Shown: positions 9,734 to 21,445 of the stretch, one piece after another
Position numbering within the stretch: the stretch's first letter is position 1
Layout: each line of letters opens with the position of its first letter
Assembly: GCA_029204225.1 (NCBI GenBank)
Contig: CM055108.1
Location: forward strand, 15,032,722 to 15,096,721
DNA: 64,000 nucleotides
Direction of reading: 5' to 3'
From: Diphasiastrum complanatum
Taxonomy: Eukaryota > Streptophyta > Lycopodiopsida > Lycopodiales > Lycopodiaceae
Position numbers and translations under genes: made by a program
The notes under the pieces: model-generated
Told to the model about the DNA's origin: nothing
The model's input: the letters and a program-made list of their open reading frames with translations, nothing else
Database searches by the model: none

Positions 9734-10739
9734 GCAGACCAATATGAAGGTAATAGGCTGAAGCTTCTAGAGCATTTTGTACATATGAAGCATATAATCC
9801 TTATCACCATCACCGTGATCTCCCCTTTTGAAAACTTAGGCCAATCTGCGGGGGATCACTGCTATTTCTAAGCAAGGCGATGGCATTTGTTTCTAACCAA
9901 TAATAACTCATTTTTTGCTGTAATTGTGCTCGTCTTTGAGGAGTAACAGCTATTACAGATAAATTACAGTACCCTTTTGGCTTAGCATAAAGTGTTTGAA
10001 GCTATTCAGTTTCAAAAATTATTTGCTATACCAGATATTTGCATCTGGCAATCCATAATGAAGTATGAATGCATCAAAGACGTGGTGCTGTCTGATTTTT
10101 TTAGCTAGAAAGAACTGGCTGGCTAATGCATGTATTCACAGAATCGCATGTTATTTTTTGTAACCAAGATTTTGCAGACAAAACAGAAGTAAACGTCCAT
10201 GAATTCAGTATCTTGCAGGAACCCTCACAAAACAACTGTTTTGATTGATTGGGCATTAGAAGTGAAATGGAAAAAAGCTGTACACATTGATATTTAGAGT
10301 ATTGTGGTTGATTTTTCTTGTAAATAATTTCCAAACATATTTGACTTTTAGCTTGCTGCAAGGATAGGGTCTCTAGAGATCGCTTAAATTTAGTACTTTA
10401 TGTAAAGGTCCATAGTTCCTATTCAATGCACTGGAGCTAGCACTGCTAAGCCCCCAGGCTGGGCCCTACCATATGTGTAAATGATTTAGCACCTTATCAG
10501 ATAATAAATAATGTGGCCAAGCAAGATCTATTCTACATAGATTGGAGGCACACAAATTATGTTTGACTAAAAAGCAAGCATGGGTGTGTCCAATGGGTCT
10601 TCATGGTGTGCTGTTGGGTTTGTTATTCTTTGCACGAAAGGGGCAATTTTTTTTCGAAATAGAAGATCATTTGGCAAAATTATTCAACAATAGACATACA
10701 GTCTTCATGATTTCAAAGCAAAAAATGGTGTACATAGGT
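9734..10739. other. 3' UTR of PB1 gene and intergenic sequence
   Basis: Holds the presumed 3' UTR with AATAATAA-type polyadenylation candidates near 9900. No other gene is recognisable. Confidence 0.5.
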
Positions 10740-11530
10740 GTGCCTATCTCAACTTCTCACCCTCATAGGCTACCGGCCTTGCATGATAGAGCAACATTGC
10801 ACCTACTTCGTAGTCTGTTGCATCTACCTTAAAAAGCATAAGGTTTATAAGGAGTAACATTTTGCAATGCATAAGCACAAAACTAGATTATTGAGAGCTC
10901 AAAAACTCTCATCCAATTTAGGCAATTCACTAGCTAGAATTATGAGGATTTCTTATTTCTTCTTCATGGTCACCACAATTAGTTCATTGCTCAAAGATGC
11001 TACCACTTTGGCATTAACTTTATAGGAATAATACTCTAAACCTTAAAAAAGGATTCAAATGTATACCATACTCAATAATGAGCCACTCCACAACTATATC
11101 ATATTAGACTCAATAATGAGCCACTCCACAACTATATCATATTGTAGTCCTTTTTCATATTATGAATTGTTATGACATATTCTAGATAAAACACTTGCTT
11201 AAGATAATAACATTTAGGTTCTCCAGCTCTAAGTTGCTCGTCTTAGAAACCTAAGGTGCTCAATGTGCTCCTCTAGTATTTTATTGAAAACGAGAAAATC
11301 ATCTAAAATCATTACAAATTTTCTAAGATATGGATGAAACAGATCGTTTGTCATCTATTGAATTGTAAAAAATGCATTACTCCAATCAAAAGCTAAGACA
11401 AAGAACTTGTGATGCCCATATTGAGCTTGGACCTTGTCTTTTGAACATTTTATGAGCAAAGTCTAATATCATGATATCTTATTTTTAGATCTATCTTGGT
11501 GAACTAATTAGCTATGTTCTTGCTTCACTT
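10740..11530 (-). pseudogene. Ty3/gypsy reverse transcriptase-RNase H fossil
   Basis: Minus strand, in several frames, shows KIDLKIRYHDIR (11461-11503), the RT catalytic block as ILDDFLVFNK (11285-11306; YxDD normal) and VDATDYEVGAMLLYHARPVA (10765-10827), the RNase H start with its first Asp. Order and spacing fit gypsy pol. Multiple stops and frameshifts show an old insertion; RNase H ends near 10750 and the integrase is absent. Confidence 0.75.
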
Positions 11531-12118
11531 TAGCCAAGCATTGAATGCAGGTCGTAGTCCAAACTTAAAGGCTATGTGCCCCACCAAATGAAATCTTGTG
11601 TACAAATTTTCTATAGCAGCAGACCCTGTCTTGTTGAGGACCACCTGAGAGGTTCATCCACCTACTTAGTATTAACTTCATTTATTATATATTCACCAGT
11701 CGAAATTGCGGAGTAGACATTATTATCCCGCTAGAGAAGACGATCTCTATACATAGTATGGTTGTTCTTTACCGTCTTGATATCGTCAGAACGTTGTAAG
11801 AATCTTGGACACTGATTGACAGGAACAAAGCCACTTGAAACTGCGAAGCTGGGATGAGTGTCCTTACATACCTATTGATTGATAAGTGGTGATAAATTTC
11901 ATGCATCTAATCCATGTCGAGATCCCGACCAGTTCAAAATTTACATGATGGATAAGGCGACCATGATAGTTATGACAAGATAAAATCTGAATTTTCAAGT
12001 TTTCTTTACACAAAAGAATCAATCATTTAAGCAGCTATTTTTTTATTATTTCAAAACCTTAAAATCCCAAGCTATGAAAAAACTCTAAATTTTTTTTGTC
12101 AAATCTGCGGGAGCGCGT
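11531..12118. other. Intergenic, nothing recognised
   Basis: May include more decayed gypsy pol toward 11660, but I could not align it. No ORF of interest. Confidence 0.4.
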
Positions 12119-12158
12119 GCACACACACACACACACATAAAACTCTAAAAAAATCTCA

Positions 12159-12229
<71 letters not shown>
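12119..12229. repeat. Compound microsatellite (CA)n / C-run / (TC)n / (AC)n
   Basis: Short (CA)n at 12119-12137, then a C homopolymer, a TC run and a long AC run between 12160 and 12229. Confidence 0.95.
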
Positions 12230-12231
<2 letters not shown>

Positions 12232-12925
12232 ACTCGAATTCAGAGAATTTTTCTAGACACGAATTAGACTAAACACACACTCGACACGAATTGGACATGA
12301 ACTCGACTCGGACATGAATTTTTCTAGACTCGAAACTCAAATTGTTGGAGATTTAAATTTTTGGAGTCTCGAAATTTTCGAGACTCAAAACACGAATTTT
12401 TCTAGACTCGAATTTTTGGAGTCTCCAAATTTTTAGGACTCAACTTTTGGAGACTCCAAATTGTCGAGACTCATGTGGAGAACAAATTTATGGAGACTCA
12501 AGACATGAATTTTTGGAGACATTTTCGAGGTATATTTCGAGGTTTCAATTTTTAAGGACACGAAATTTTCGAGACTCGAAACACAAATTTTTGGAGACTT
12601 CAATATTTTGAGTCTCAAAATTTTTGAGACACGAATTTTTCGAGACTCAAAACTCGAATTTTTGGAGTGTCCAAATTTTTGAGACAATTTGTGGAGAGAC
12701 GAAATTTTTGAGACTCGAAACTAGAAATTTTTGAGACTTTAATATTTTGAGTCTCAAAAGCTTTGAGACACAAAATTTTTGAGACTCGAAACTCGAATTT
12801 CTAGAGTCTCCAAATTTTCAAGACAATTTGTGGAGAGACGAAGTTTTGAGTCTCGAAAATTTTCGAGACTCGAAACTCGAAACTTTTCGAGACTCAAAAC
12901 TCAAAATTTTTGTGACCCTTTTTCA
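12230..12925. repeat. GAGACTCGAAA-type palindromic word array
   Basis: About 700 bp made almost entirely of the words GAGACTCGAAA, its complement TTTCGAGACTC, CTCGAATTTTTGGAGTCTCC and variants. Words occur in both orientations, giving many short inverted repeats, with no single period. Open frames across it (12433-12687 minus, 12828-13064 plus) are by-products. Confidence 0.85.
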
Positions 12926-15322
12926 GGTTAGTCTGAAACTTGAAAAACCTGTTTTTCAATTAGTAGGGGCCAGCCCTCATTATCTTCCTACTCCTACGGG
13001 CGAGTTGAGTCGAGCGATGAAAGTTACTTCACCTCACACACTAGGTCTAAGCCACACTCCTTAGTCCTTAACGTCGCTTAGGCCAAGTCTTTGTACCGAT
13101 GACTTTTTATGGTAATAAACCGTCGTTCCTCGATGATATATTTGTCTACCGGCTAAGGAAAAATTGAATCTCCTAGCTAAAGAAAAGAAAATACCCTCAA
13201 AATGACTTCGATGATTTGACTTTGATTGAATTTTGCCTTTTTGCCAATACTGATGTTTTTCTTCCCCGAAGCGTTACTAAATCTTTTGCAGGGGTTAGCA
13301 AATAAATCCTCCAGCTAAGGTTTCTTGCCTGAGTCCTGCCAAGGCTTCCTATCGAAGTATTGTCAAGGCGTCCTACCAAAGTACTGTCGAGCTCTGCTAC
13401 CGAAGTACTGCTGAGACCCTACCAAAGTATTGCAAAGATCTCCTATTGAAGCCCTGACTAGGCCAAGAAACATAAATTATTGCACACAACATCTCGAGAT
13501 AGGATACAATCCTACGCGTGATGATAGATTACTGTCATAAACGAGAAATAAAAGGAGGATTTTTACTATGAAAGAAGAAAAGTAATATACGAATAAATTC
13601 TCTATTGAATGGACTAAGAACAAATACGGAGAGGAGAGGAAAAGGGCATGTTTTATCTCCAACAAGGATATAAAAGATGCAAAAGATTGGAGAATGGTCG
13701 CATATTTACTTGGTGTGTCTTTTCTTTATAAATGCCACATTTTACAGTTGAAGTGGTTCGGATCGGCTCTAGTGATAAAAGAAAGTGTGGGATCTCATCT
13801 TCAGCTTCCGCTAGATAGAATATTCAACACTTGTTGCAGAATCAATGTCCTTATCATGAAGATTATTGAAACAAGGATGTTTGCGAAGGGAATGAATGGT
13901 GACCATCGAGAACACTAGGTAGATATGTTTCAGAGTCGAAATGTGAAGTGTGTTGTGAATTCTAGGAAAAGACAAATATTATTACAATCTAATACAAGTT
14001 TTTGCTTCACTAACACCGTAATTAAAAAAGTGAAGAAGGCTGAGAAATTGTGTAAGGTGCAAATACAATTACGTTATTTATGAAAAGTTAATAAGGGGCA
14101 ACTGGGCGGGCTACCAAATTCTCAGTTCATGAGTGGAAGGGTTCAATATTACCTAAGATAAACTTGCTTACTGTACCTATAGAAGAAGTTGGATCGACGT
14201 AGATGGTAAGCAAATAATCGACGTGATAATCGGGCTCGATTCAGAATATCAAAGGCGTCATTTAGGTGAGGTGATGGATTCCAACACAAAGGCCATACTC
14301 TTCAATGCGTGATTTGCAGAATTTTAATTCCTTTATAAGATGATTAGAAAACTGCCACACAAAGTCTCAGACTCTTTAGAAAAAGTTCAGAGAACTTTTT
14401 AAATATTTGGTGTGTCCGAGCGATCTAACTTTTTAACAACCATGTCAGAGTATAACTTGGCAAGCTTATCTTTCAACGTAAGCCTCTGGTCCTTCAAAAA
14501 GTATATCTCACAAATTTAGAATCGAAATGCCAGATGAAACGTCATACTCTAGACTGTAGATGGCGGACAACGAAATCAATTCAATGTATTTCTTCTAGTT
14601 CGAAGCAAATTCTTACGTAAACTCATGATTACAATACAACTCGCACTTAAAAAAAGAGACCTGACTGCAGAAATGGTACAAGCTCTTGGTAAAACAATTA
14701 CAAGTTTGTATCATCGCCTATACACCACCACAAACCGTACGCAAAACTATGAACATCTTACTAGAAATTTGAACCTGGCAAACTTAAGAACCGTGTGCTA
14801 TATTGCTTTTCGTTTGTTTCTACGAATCTGATACCCAGCTTTTTTCTTTCAAAATTACGCACTTTCAGTTTTTATCTGTATGATATTCACTCTCTCTTTT
14901 CAAAATCGCTTCTCTATAAATCACAGGATGTAAATCACGTACGATTCCTGGAGAAGACTACGATTGAAATAGTTTGAAATGGTTTTTATGCCATCAGATC
15001 AGATCGCGTAGATCAGATGACGTAGGTGGCACGTAGACATTCACACCCGCGCCTGCATGCAGACCAACGAGAAGCTCCAAAAAAGCAAGGAACGTGACAT
15101 AAATAACAAAACTCAAATTGTCTCCGTCCACACTGATTCGTGATAGCGTGAAGGCTTTAAAAACTTCAAAATACAATGTTTTTAAAAAACTAAAAACACT
15201 AATACGTGTCGACGTCGCAATAATCGTAAGGCCCCTCAAAATATATAAAAAATATTTTTAAAAAAAAGAAAAAAAAAAGAAAAAGATCCCAAGCAGGTTA
15301 AAACCAAACATGAAAACAATAA
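12926..15322. other. Intergenic; short tandem words at 13345-13450
   Basis: Around 13345-13450 five diverged units of CCTACCGAAGTACTG, about 25 bp apart, are visible. The remainder is AT-rich, with an A-run at 15250-15285 and no gene I can support. Confidence 0.5.
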
Positions 15323-15341
15323 GCCCTGCCTATGGCAGGGC
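15323..15341. repeat. Short perfect hairpin
   Basis: GCCCTGCC-TAT-GGCAGGGC: 8-bp stem, 3-nt loop, at the left edge of the duplicated cupin segment. Confidence 0.8.
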
Positions 15342-16695
15342 GATATTTTTGGATGAGCATATTCAACACAAAGCAGCGATATTTTTGGTTGAGCATATTC
15401 AACACCACCACTCCAACGGTCCATTTTAAAGAGATGGTGATATATCCCCATCTCACAGAGATGGATATTCGCTCATCTAATACTTTCTAGATCAATGAAT
15501 TAATACGATGACACGTTTCTTCCATTGCACATCAATAAAAGATAAAGATAAACAGTTGCAAAAGTCTAAACCAGGTATACTAAGTCAGAACTAAGAGATA
15601 AGAGCAGCAAGTTTTGAGGAAGCTGGCTGCCATCACAATTTTTTGAATCAAATTTGTATGTTATTGGTTTTGATTTTGGGTTGTTGGCAGATTGATGTGA
15701 TGCATCGGCTGTGTTGATTTCAGCTCCATTTTGTTGCATCATATGAGAGATTTTTTTTCTGCTTCTACTTTCCTTTGGACTGTCTCCATAATGCTTGCTT
15801 ATGTAGTCGTTCTACTCTGAACTTTGAAGTAATGTAATTACTGTACGAACTAGAAGTTTTTGTGTGCTTTTAGACGTCTATGAACAGTCTTGGAAAGCAC
15901 AACTTGACTACTTAGAGCATAAACATTAATTTGATTGCTGAAGGGAACTCTGTAACCAGTCACTGAATGTGCATGTAGGAAAGTATGGATCAAGTATCTT
16001 TCAGCGCAGATCAATTCCATGCCATTGTTGCACCAAAAGTGAACATGATTGAAGCGGGTTTGCACTCTCTACGTCTCTGCGTACACGTTTATTCAGCTTG
16101 TCACTGACTTTCTATGATAGCTCTTTGTTTTGGGTATTCTGACATTCCTTTCTAATACATTCAGCAATCTCTTTGTTCTACTTTCACAGGTGGAGGGATA
16201 AATCTATGGGTTCTGGGAGTGCTAGTGACGCTGAAGGCACTTGGCAATGAAACGGGGGGAACATATGCCGTATTTGAGGATCGTGTCCCTCCTGGATCTG
16301 GCCCTCCACCTCATATCCACACACTGGAGGATGAGTCGTGGTACATGCTTGAAGGAGAGCTTATCTGGCTTGTGGGCGGCAAGGAATTCCACGCCAAACC
16401 AGGATCGTTTATTCATCTGCCTCGTTTTGTTCCTCACACTTTCGAAAATAGGTTCGACAAGACTGCAGTAATGGTACTGAACTACGCTCCGGGAGGACTT
16501 GAGAATTGGTTCTTGCAGGTGGGAAAGAGAGTGCAGGATCCTGCAGAAGCCCCACCTCGAGTGAGCAATGAAGAGAGGAAGAAGGCAGTGGAATTGATGA
16601 AAGAATATGGAGTTATTTATGCTGGAAACCCTGAACAAAAGCAGCAATCGTCCAGTGCAACCATCTAGAGCTCTCCCCCACCCCCCCCCTCTCTG
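15341..16695 (+). repeat. Inverted segmental duplication, copy A (cupin locus)
   Basis: This segment recurs in reverse orientation at about 57295-58612. Homology covers about 610 bp upstream of the cupin start, both exons, the intron and about 25 bp past the stop. Copy A has an extra 36-bp direct repeat (CGATATTTTTGG..., 15341 and 15377) where copy B has one unit. Confidence 0.9.
15985..16668 (+). CDS. Cupin-domain protein, two exons, 183 aa
   Basis: Exon 1 is 15985-16057 (MDQVSFSADQF... through EA plus one base); the intron 16058-16189 starts GTTTGC and ends TTTCACAG; exon 2 is 16190-16668. Lengths 73+479 = 552 keep frame. A single cupin fold covers roughly residues 25-150. Motif 1 is G-x5-H-x-H followed by Glu in PHIHTLEDESWYMLEGEL (two His and Glu as metal ligands). 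Motif 2 is PGSFIHLPRFVPHTFEN (third His). The family includes quercetinase-like dioxygenases and other small metal-binding cupins, so the substrate is unknown. No signal peptide is obvious, suggesting cytosol. The compact bacterial-like cupin with a short plant intron may be an old transfer (inference). Copy B supports the exon model because the same splice sites are conserved there. Confidence 0.82.
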
Positions 16696-16805
16696 TCAGA
16701 TCTTCATGATTTTATAGCATCAGCCTCTTTGTAGAAAATTAGGGCAAATGTGGACCAATGAGAACATGCAAAACACACACACACACACTCTCTCTCTCTC
16801 TCTCT
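16679..16805. repeat. C-run, (AC)n and (TC)n microsatellites
   Basis: C-rich run at 16679-16690 marks the end of the cupin duplication; (AC)n-(TC)n lies at 16774-16805. Confidence 0.9.
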
Positions 16806-18449
16806 GAAAAAGAAGAAAAGCACACACATTTTTATGTTTGTATGTTGTAAAGTGTAAGCACATTTGCATGCAAATGTGAGCCTATCTGTGTTGAAGGATG
16901 ATGAATCACATTAGACTTTTTATAAATTGGAAATGAGGAAGGACCAAGCTCTTATACATCCAAAGCCTAATGCATGGAGAGAATGAAATGTTTACAAGAT
17001 AGTTGTGGGTATGGATCACTATGCTCGGCCTATTAAAGGATAATTTTGTTTTATTTGGCACTATGTTATAATTGGCTATTGATGGTATGATGTTCAAAAC
17101 CATGTATTGTAATACCTATCTAGTTGAATATAATCCTTTATGTTAATGGTGAATTTTCAATGTAAAAATTATGCATTTGATTTTTTGATTAAGTCAATCT
17201 AACAATATTGTGACAATTTTTTGCACTTCATTATCTTGAGCAACATATAAAACTTTAGTATGTACATTTGACTCAACGTGAGAGTTCCATGCTCACTCCC
17301 AAGTAGGGAAGTCCACATTGGCATTCTTTATCAATCCACCAGATTGTAATCTTGGCACCATACCATCAAGATCTATCCCATTGAAGAGATATCTTGTTAT
17401 TTATTGAAAAAGGCCTTTTGAAGCTTCATAGGGCCCAAAAGGATTAGCCTTTGTAAATAAATGTAGATGAGTAGTCAGTGGCTTTCAAGATTAGTTAGGA
17501 TGTAAAGTTGTCCATATTTACTTTAAGAACGCTTATGGAATAAATTCTGGTTGCCCGGACACGTGGCGCCCGGGCAACCAATATTAAAAAAAAAAACCGG
17601 GTAGGAGCGAATTACACCTTGGACACATGGGTATCCCCTTCGTCCCAATAAGTGACGAGGGTTCCCACATGGAGAGAATCCCTACACTTGGGAAGAGAGA
17701 GGGAAAGAGGCAAGTGATATGTCCCCACTCTTTTAAAGAGAGAAAACATGGAGTGGGTCATAGGTGGTCACCATGTAGAGAGAGATTGAGTTTAACTTGC
17801 CATTTTGGGTGGCATCACTCATCCTTTACATAAGTGTTTGAATATTTTAGTGACCTTTCCATGGGTCATTTCGCCATAAAAATGGCTCAACCCAATGGCT
17901 TCATTTATTTACATAAGTGGTGTCCATGTTGTCATACTAAATAATTCATTCAGATGTCTAGTTTGTAGATAAGTTAGAATCACCCTTATTTTCTAAATTC
18001 ATACATTTTACATTTTCATTAATGTGGTCAAGACCATTGTTCTTTTTAAGAAAATATAAAACTAACAAAATTTACATGTCTAGTAAAGCAAATGCTCTTA
18101 AAAATAGAACTAGTGCATGTCGCTCTACAAGAATCAGTTAAACATAAGATGGACTTTATATAGGTTCCTTGTTCTAGTCACAAAATAGATAATGAAATCT
18201 GCAATTCCCTTGGATTAACGGAATCAAAAAAAAGAAAATGTAGGAGAAACTCTCCACACAAGCATTATAGGCAACAATGTTAAGCAAAGTAATAATTAAA
18301 GCTAAATATCAATTGAAGCAATTATTAGGTACTAGCTCTTAGTCTAGCAGTCTAGTGAGAGGGAAGAACTATCGAAAAATGATTAAACATTGCACTTTTA
18401 ACTCTCCCTCAATGTTTAATGTTTACAAACCACTTACAAAACGTACTAT
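16806..18449. other. Intergenic; hairpin at 17549-17579
   Basis: No gene recognised. GGTTGCCCGG at 17549-17558 pairs perfectly with CCGGGCAACC at 17570-17579, and an ACACGTGGCG loop contains a G-box core. Confidence 0.6.
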
Positions 18450-18582
18450 GGAAGGAGCCGGGCACATGCCATTCTGCCAAGTAAGGATTTCCAGAATTTT
18501 TTGGGCGAGGCCCTAAGGGGCCAAGCCTAAACTTTTTTGGAAAGCCGAATTGGGCAGAATGGCTTGTGCCCGAGCGCCTTCC
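18450..18582. mobile_element. 133-bp foldback element (MITE- or miRNA-precursor-like)
   Basis: The left arm starts GGAAGGAGCCGGGCACATGC and pairs with a right arm reading TTGGGCAGAATGGCTTGTGC then CCGAGCGCCTTCC. Pairing continues inward (GGATTTCCAGAA... against ...TTTTTTGGAAAGCC, then GAGGCC against GGCCAAGC) to a roughly 5-nt loop near 18515. Almost the whole length folds back on itself. No transposase or clear target duplication is visible. Confidence 0.65.
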
Positions 18583-20039
18583 ATTGCGTAATGGGTACCT
18601 TAAACTTTTTCACACGTACATTATGAAGCATAATAGGCAGTTTGACTTTCACCAACCACTGTGAACGTGGCACGTGGACGTCGTACAGATAGGTAGCAGA
18701 AAAGCACAAAACTTGCGTTCGAAAAAAAGCACATATATTTTCTGCTTTTTAACCCGTTTAAAAATGGGCATAATATTCACAAGGTGTCCATCAATTTCAT
18801 AGAAGAGATGGAATATGGATATCAACAAAAAATAATAACAATTTTTTGTATTTAAAATTAGTGTTTAGGATCCTTAATGGATCTACAAAAAATCCTCAAG
18901 AGTGATGGGATACTTGGGTAATCAATCCCTTGCCAAATTTTGATCTAAAAAACTCAAAATTGTCAAGTGCTCCAAAATCGTGATCACTCCCACATTGATT
19001 GAATGATTTGCAAATACAAAGAGGATCTTATCCTTGGCTGGCTACGCAGGTATAGCGCGTGTTCAAGTACCAAAAAGTCAGGTTGACCTACTCAAGTCAA
19101 TTTGACCTAACCATTAGGTATACCATCTATGGTAGTTAGATCAACACCAACTTCCTTGATTTTTGGGGCTAGCTCTTAAATTTTAGGAAACTTGACCAAA
19201 CTTCCTATATTACTCCTATGATTAGGACTTAACTACCCTAGGCCTATTCCTCACACGTGGATTACAAAATGTACAATAGACTATATGTTTATCAGACTAA
19301 TATTTGCCAATTTTCACATTTTGGCCCTGTTACTAGTGCATTCATCATCAGAAGAGGTGTTTCATGCGCATACATGACATTTTTGGTGTTAGAGCGATTT
19401 TCAATCTAACATTTTCTAGAGCAATTTGATATGCAATATTCAGAGCCAACATTTTCAGAGCGATTTTACACTCAAATCCAGCAGTTTTACAGTGGTTTTG
19501 CTTTTGACATTTTTACAGAATGCCTTTAGTTCTTAAGTTTTCAGAACAAATTCGACATTTTTCATTGTTATATATACAAGATTTAAGTTGGATGTTTGAG
19601 TGAGAGCATTTCTTTTGATTTGACGATTCTATGTTGTATATTTGTTATGTGTTGATTAAAGGGATGTATTGTAGGTGGGTAGGGCATTTATTTGTTAAAA
19701 CATGAATGTGAAGCGAATCTACCTGTAATTGGTTCCATTGTATTTCTATTATTTAATGTTTAGACTCTGAATCTAATTTTGAATTCATCGGTTGTGTTGT
19801 CTCAATCCATGCAAAAGTTTGCATTCTATCTTTTCAAGGGCTTAAGTTTGGGTAGTTCATCAAGCTTTTGGGTAATTTTTTTATTTTTATTTTTTTGTTT
19901 TGGTTTGTTAGAATTTAGTTTTCCATTTCCATTTGGGCCAAAATGTGTTGTGCATTGCCGAACATAATGGTTGGAGCTACTTTCATGCCTTCAGGAGTTC
20001 AGATCTATCAAAGCATCAATACTAAGTAATCATTAGAAG
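18583..20039. other. Intergenic, nothing recognised
   Basis: AT-rich sequence without coding similarity; a 62-codon hydrophobic frame at 19779-19967 is most likely chance. Confidence 0.5.
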
Positions 20040-20145
20040 CTTTGATGCATTTTATGTTCAGATTTGTGAAAGCAGCAGTTATTATCAGATTCTTTGATGC
20101 ATTTTCAGTTCAGATTTGTGAAAGCAGTGATAATTATTAGATGTT
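20040..20145. repeat. 52-bp tandem repeat, two copies
   Basis: CTTTGATGCATTTT...TTCAGATTTGTGAAAGCAG at 20040 and 20092. Confidence 0.8.
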
Positions 20146-20572
20146 TCCATGTAGTGAAAAGATGATTTGAAATTGATAAGTGTAGAGTGGGGTATGAATA
20201 TTACTGAGGGCAGCTTCCATTGGAGGTGAAAAGCATTTCTAAGATGAGCATGGGCATGACGTCATTTCTTCTTAGTCGCTATTCTCTTTATAATACTACT
20301 CCTTGCTTAAATCGTGCAGGCAGATTAGCCATCTTCCAATCTACTATTAGAAGGCATCAATCCCATAATAACAACGATAATAATTCCAGCAATAATAATA
20401 ATAATAACAATTCGTTTCTAGCGAAATTTGTGTTCAGAGAAATTCATTTCTAGAGAAATTTGTGGAGCTTACTCACAGATGTGGATCATCTCTTTCACCT
20501 ATGCTGCTGGTAGAAGATCGCTGGTGACGCTCCATGGACCTAGACTTCCTCATGCTCTTCCTCCTCCTGCTG

Positions 20573-20650
20573 GAGGTAGACCCATCTTCTATTGGAGGTA
20601 GACCCATCTTCTACTAGAGGTAGATCCATCTTCTGCTAGAGGTAGACCCT
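20573..20650. repeat. 22-bp tandem repeat, about 3.5 copies
   Basis: GAGGTAGACCCATCTTCT starts at 20573, 20595, 20617 and 20639. An (AAT)n run lies upstream at 20390-20411. Confidence 0.9.
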
Positions 20651-20885
20651 TGAGAAGTTTGCACGCCTCTGATGTGTCTGTCCACAGAGGAGAGTACAAA
20701 ATTTGTTATGCCATTATGAAAGAGCTCTGAATATCGGCCTTGCCCACAATAGCTACTGTTTCTTTCTTGTAGAAACATCGTAGCCAATCTCGCATTTATC
20801 TGAGTGTCTTCAGGAGAAAACGTGGCACCTCCAGAAGCTTCAATCGAGATTGCAGGCTCTCATTTTCTATTTTTAGCCAAGATCA

Positions 20886-20929
20886 CATCCTGCCACAATG
20901 TGACCTCCCGATCGCATTGTGGCAGGATG
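20886..20929. repeat. Perfect 15-bp inverted repeat
   Basis: CATCCTGCCACAATG (20886-20900) and its exact complement CATTGTGGCAGGATG (20915-20929) flank a 14-nt loop. A decayed second version follows directly (20938-20980). No gene is nearby. Confidence 0.85.
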
Positions 20930-21354
20930 CCGTCACCTGATCCTGCGACAATGCAACCTCCCGATTGCGGGTGGGATGAAAGCTTGTTGGATATGGTAGA
21001 CAAGCGACGACGGGGGAAGGGGGAAGAATGGAGAGGTGGACTATTTGAAGTGCTTTGAGCGGGCTAAAAGAGGAGAAGACCACGTGCGAGCTAGAATGAA
21101 TCCACCTCGTTGGATCTTTCGATCTAGATCGATAGTGTTGCGCATGTGGTGATCCTGATGCGAGGGGTACGCTTCTATTGCTGGTTGATGATGTGGCAAG
21201 CTGTATGCATGGGCCAGCATGCATACATCCTCTTCCCCTTGCATGCATGTAAGAATTTTAGTTAGTTTTTTTTGAAAAAGTACATGGGGTAGGAGGATAC
21301 ATGGGTTAAGACCCATGCATCCTCCTAGCCCATGCATAGGCACAAATGTGACAC

Positions 21355-21357
<3 letters not shown>

Positions 21358-21429
<72 letters not shown>

Positions 21430-21445
21430 AGAGAGAGATAGCGAG
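21358..21445. repeat. (TA)n then (GA)n microsatellite
   Basis: About 66 bp of pure TA followed by a short GA run. Confidence 0.95.

Noticed and set aside
12433-13064. ORFs in the GAGACTCGAAA array
   Set aside because: Composition follows the repeat word; no independent evidence of coding.
16222-16647. 141-aa minus frame across cupin exon 2
   Set aside because: Antisense shadow of the cupin gene, whose plus frame has both metal-binding motifs and conserved splice sites in two copies.
19779-19967. Small hydrophobic protein of 62 aa
   Set aside because: T-rich DNA gives Phe/Leu runs by chance; no other support.
20220-20453. 77-aa ORF with Asn-rich tail and possible mitochondrial-like N-terminus
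   Set aside because: The tail is an AAT microsatellite; no homologue known and no splice or promoter support.
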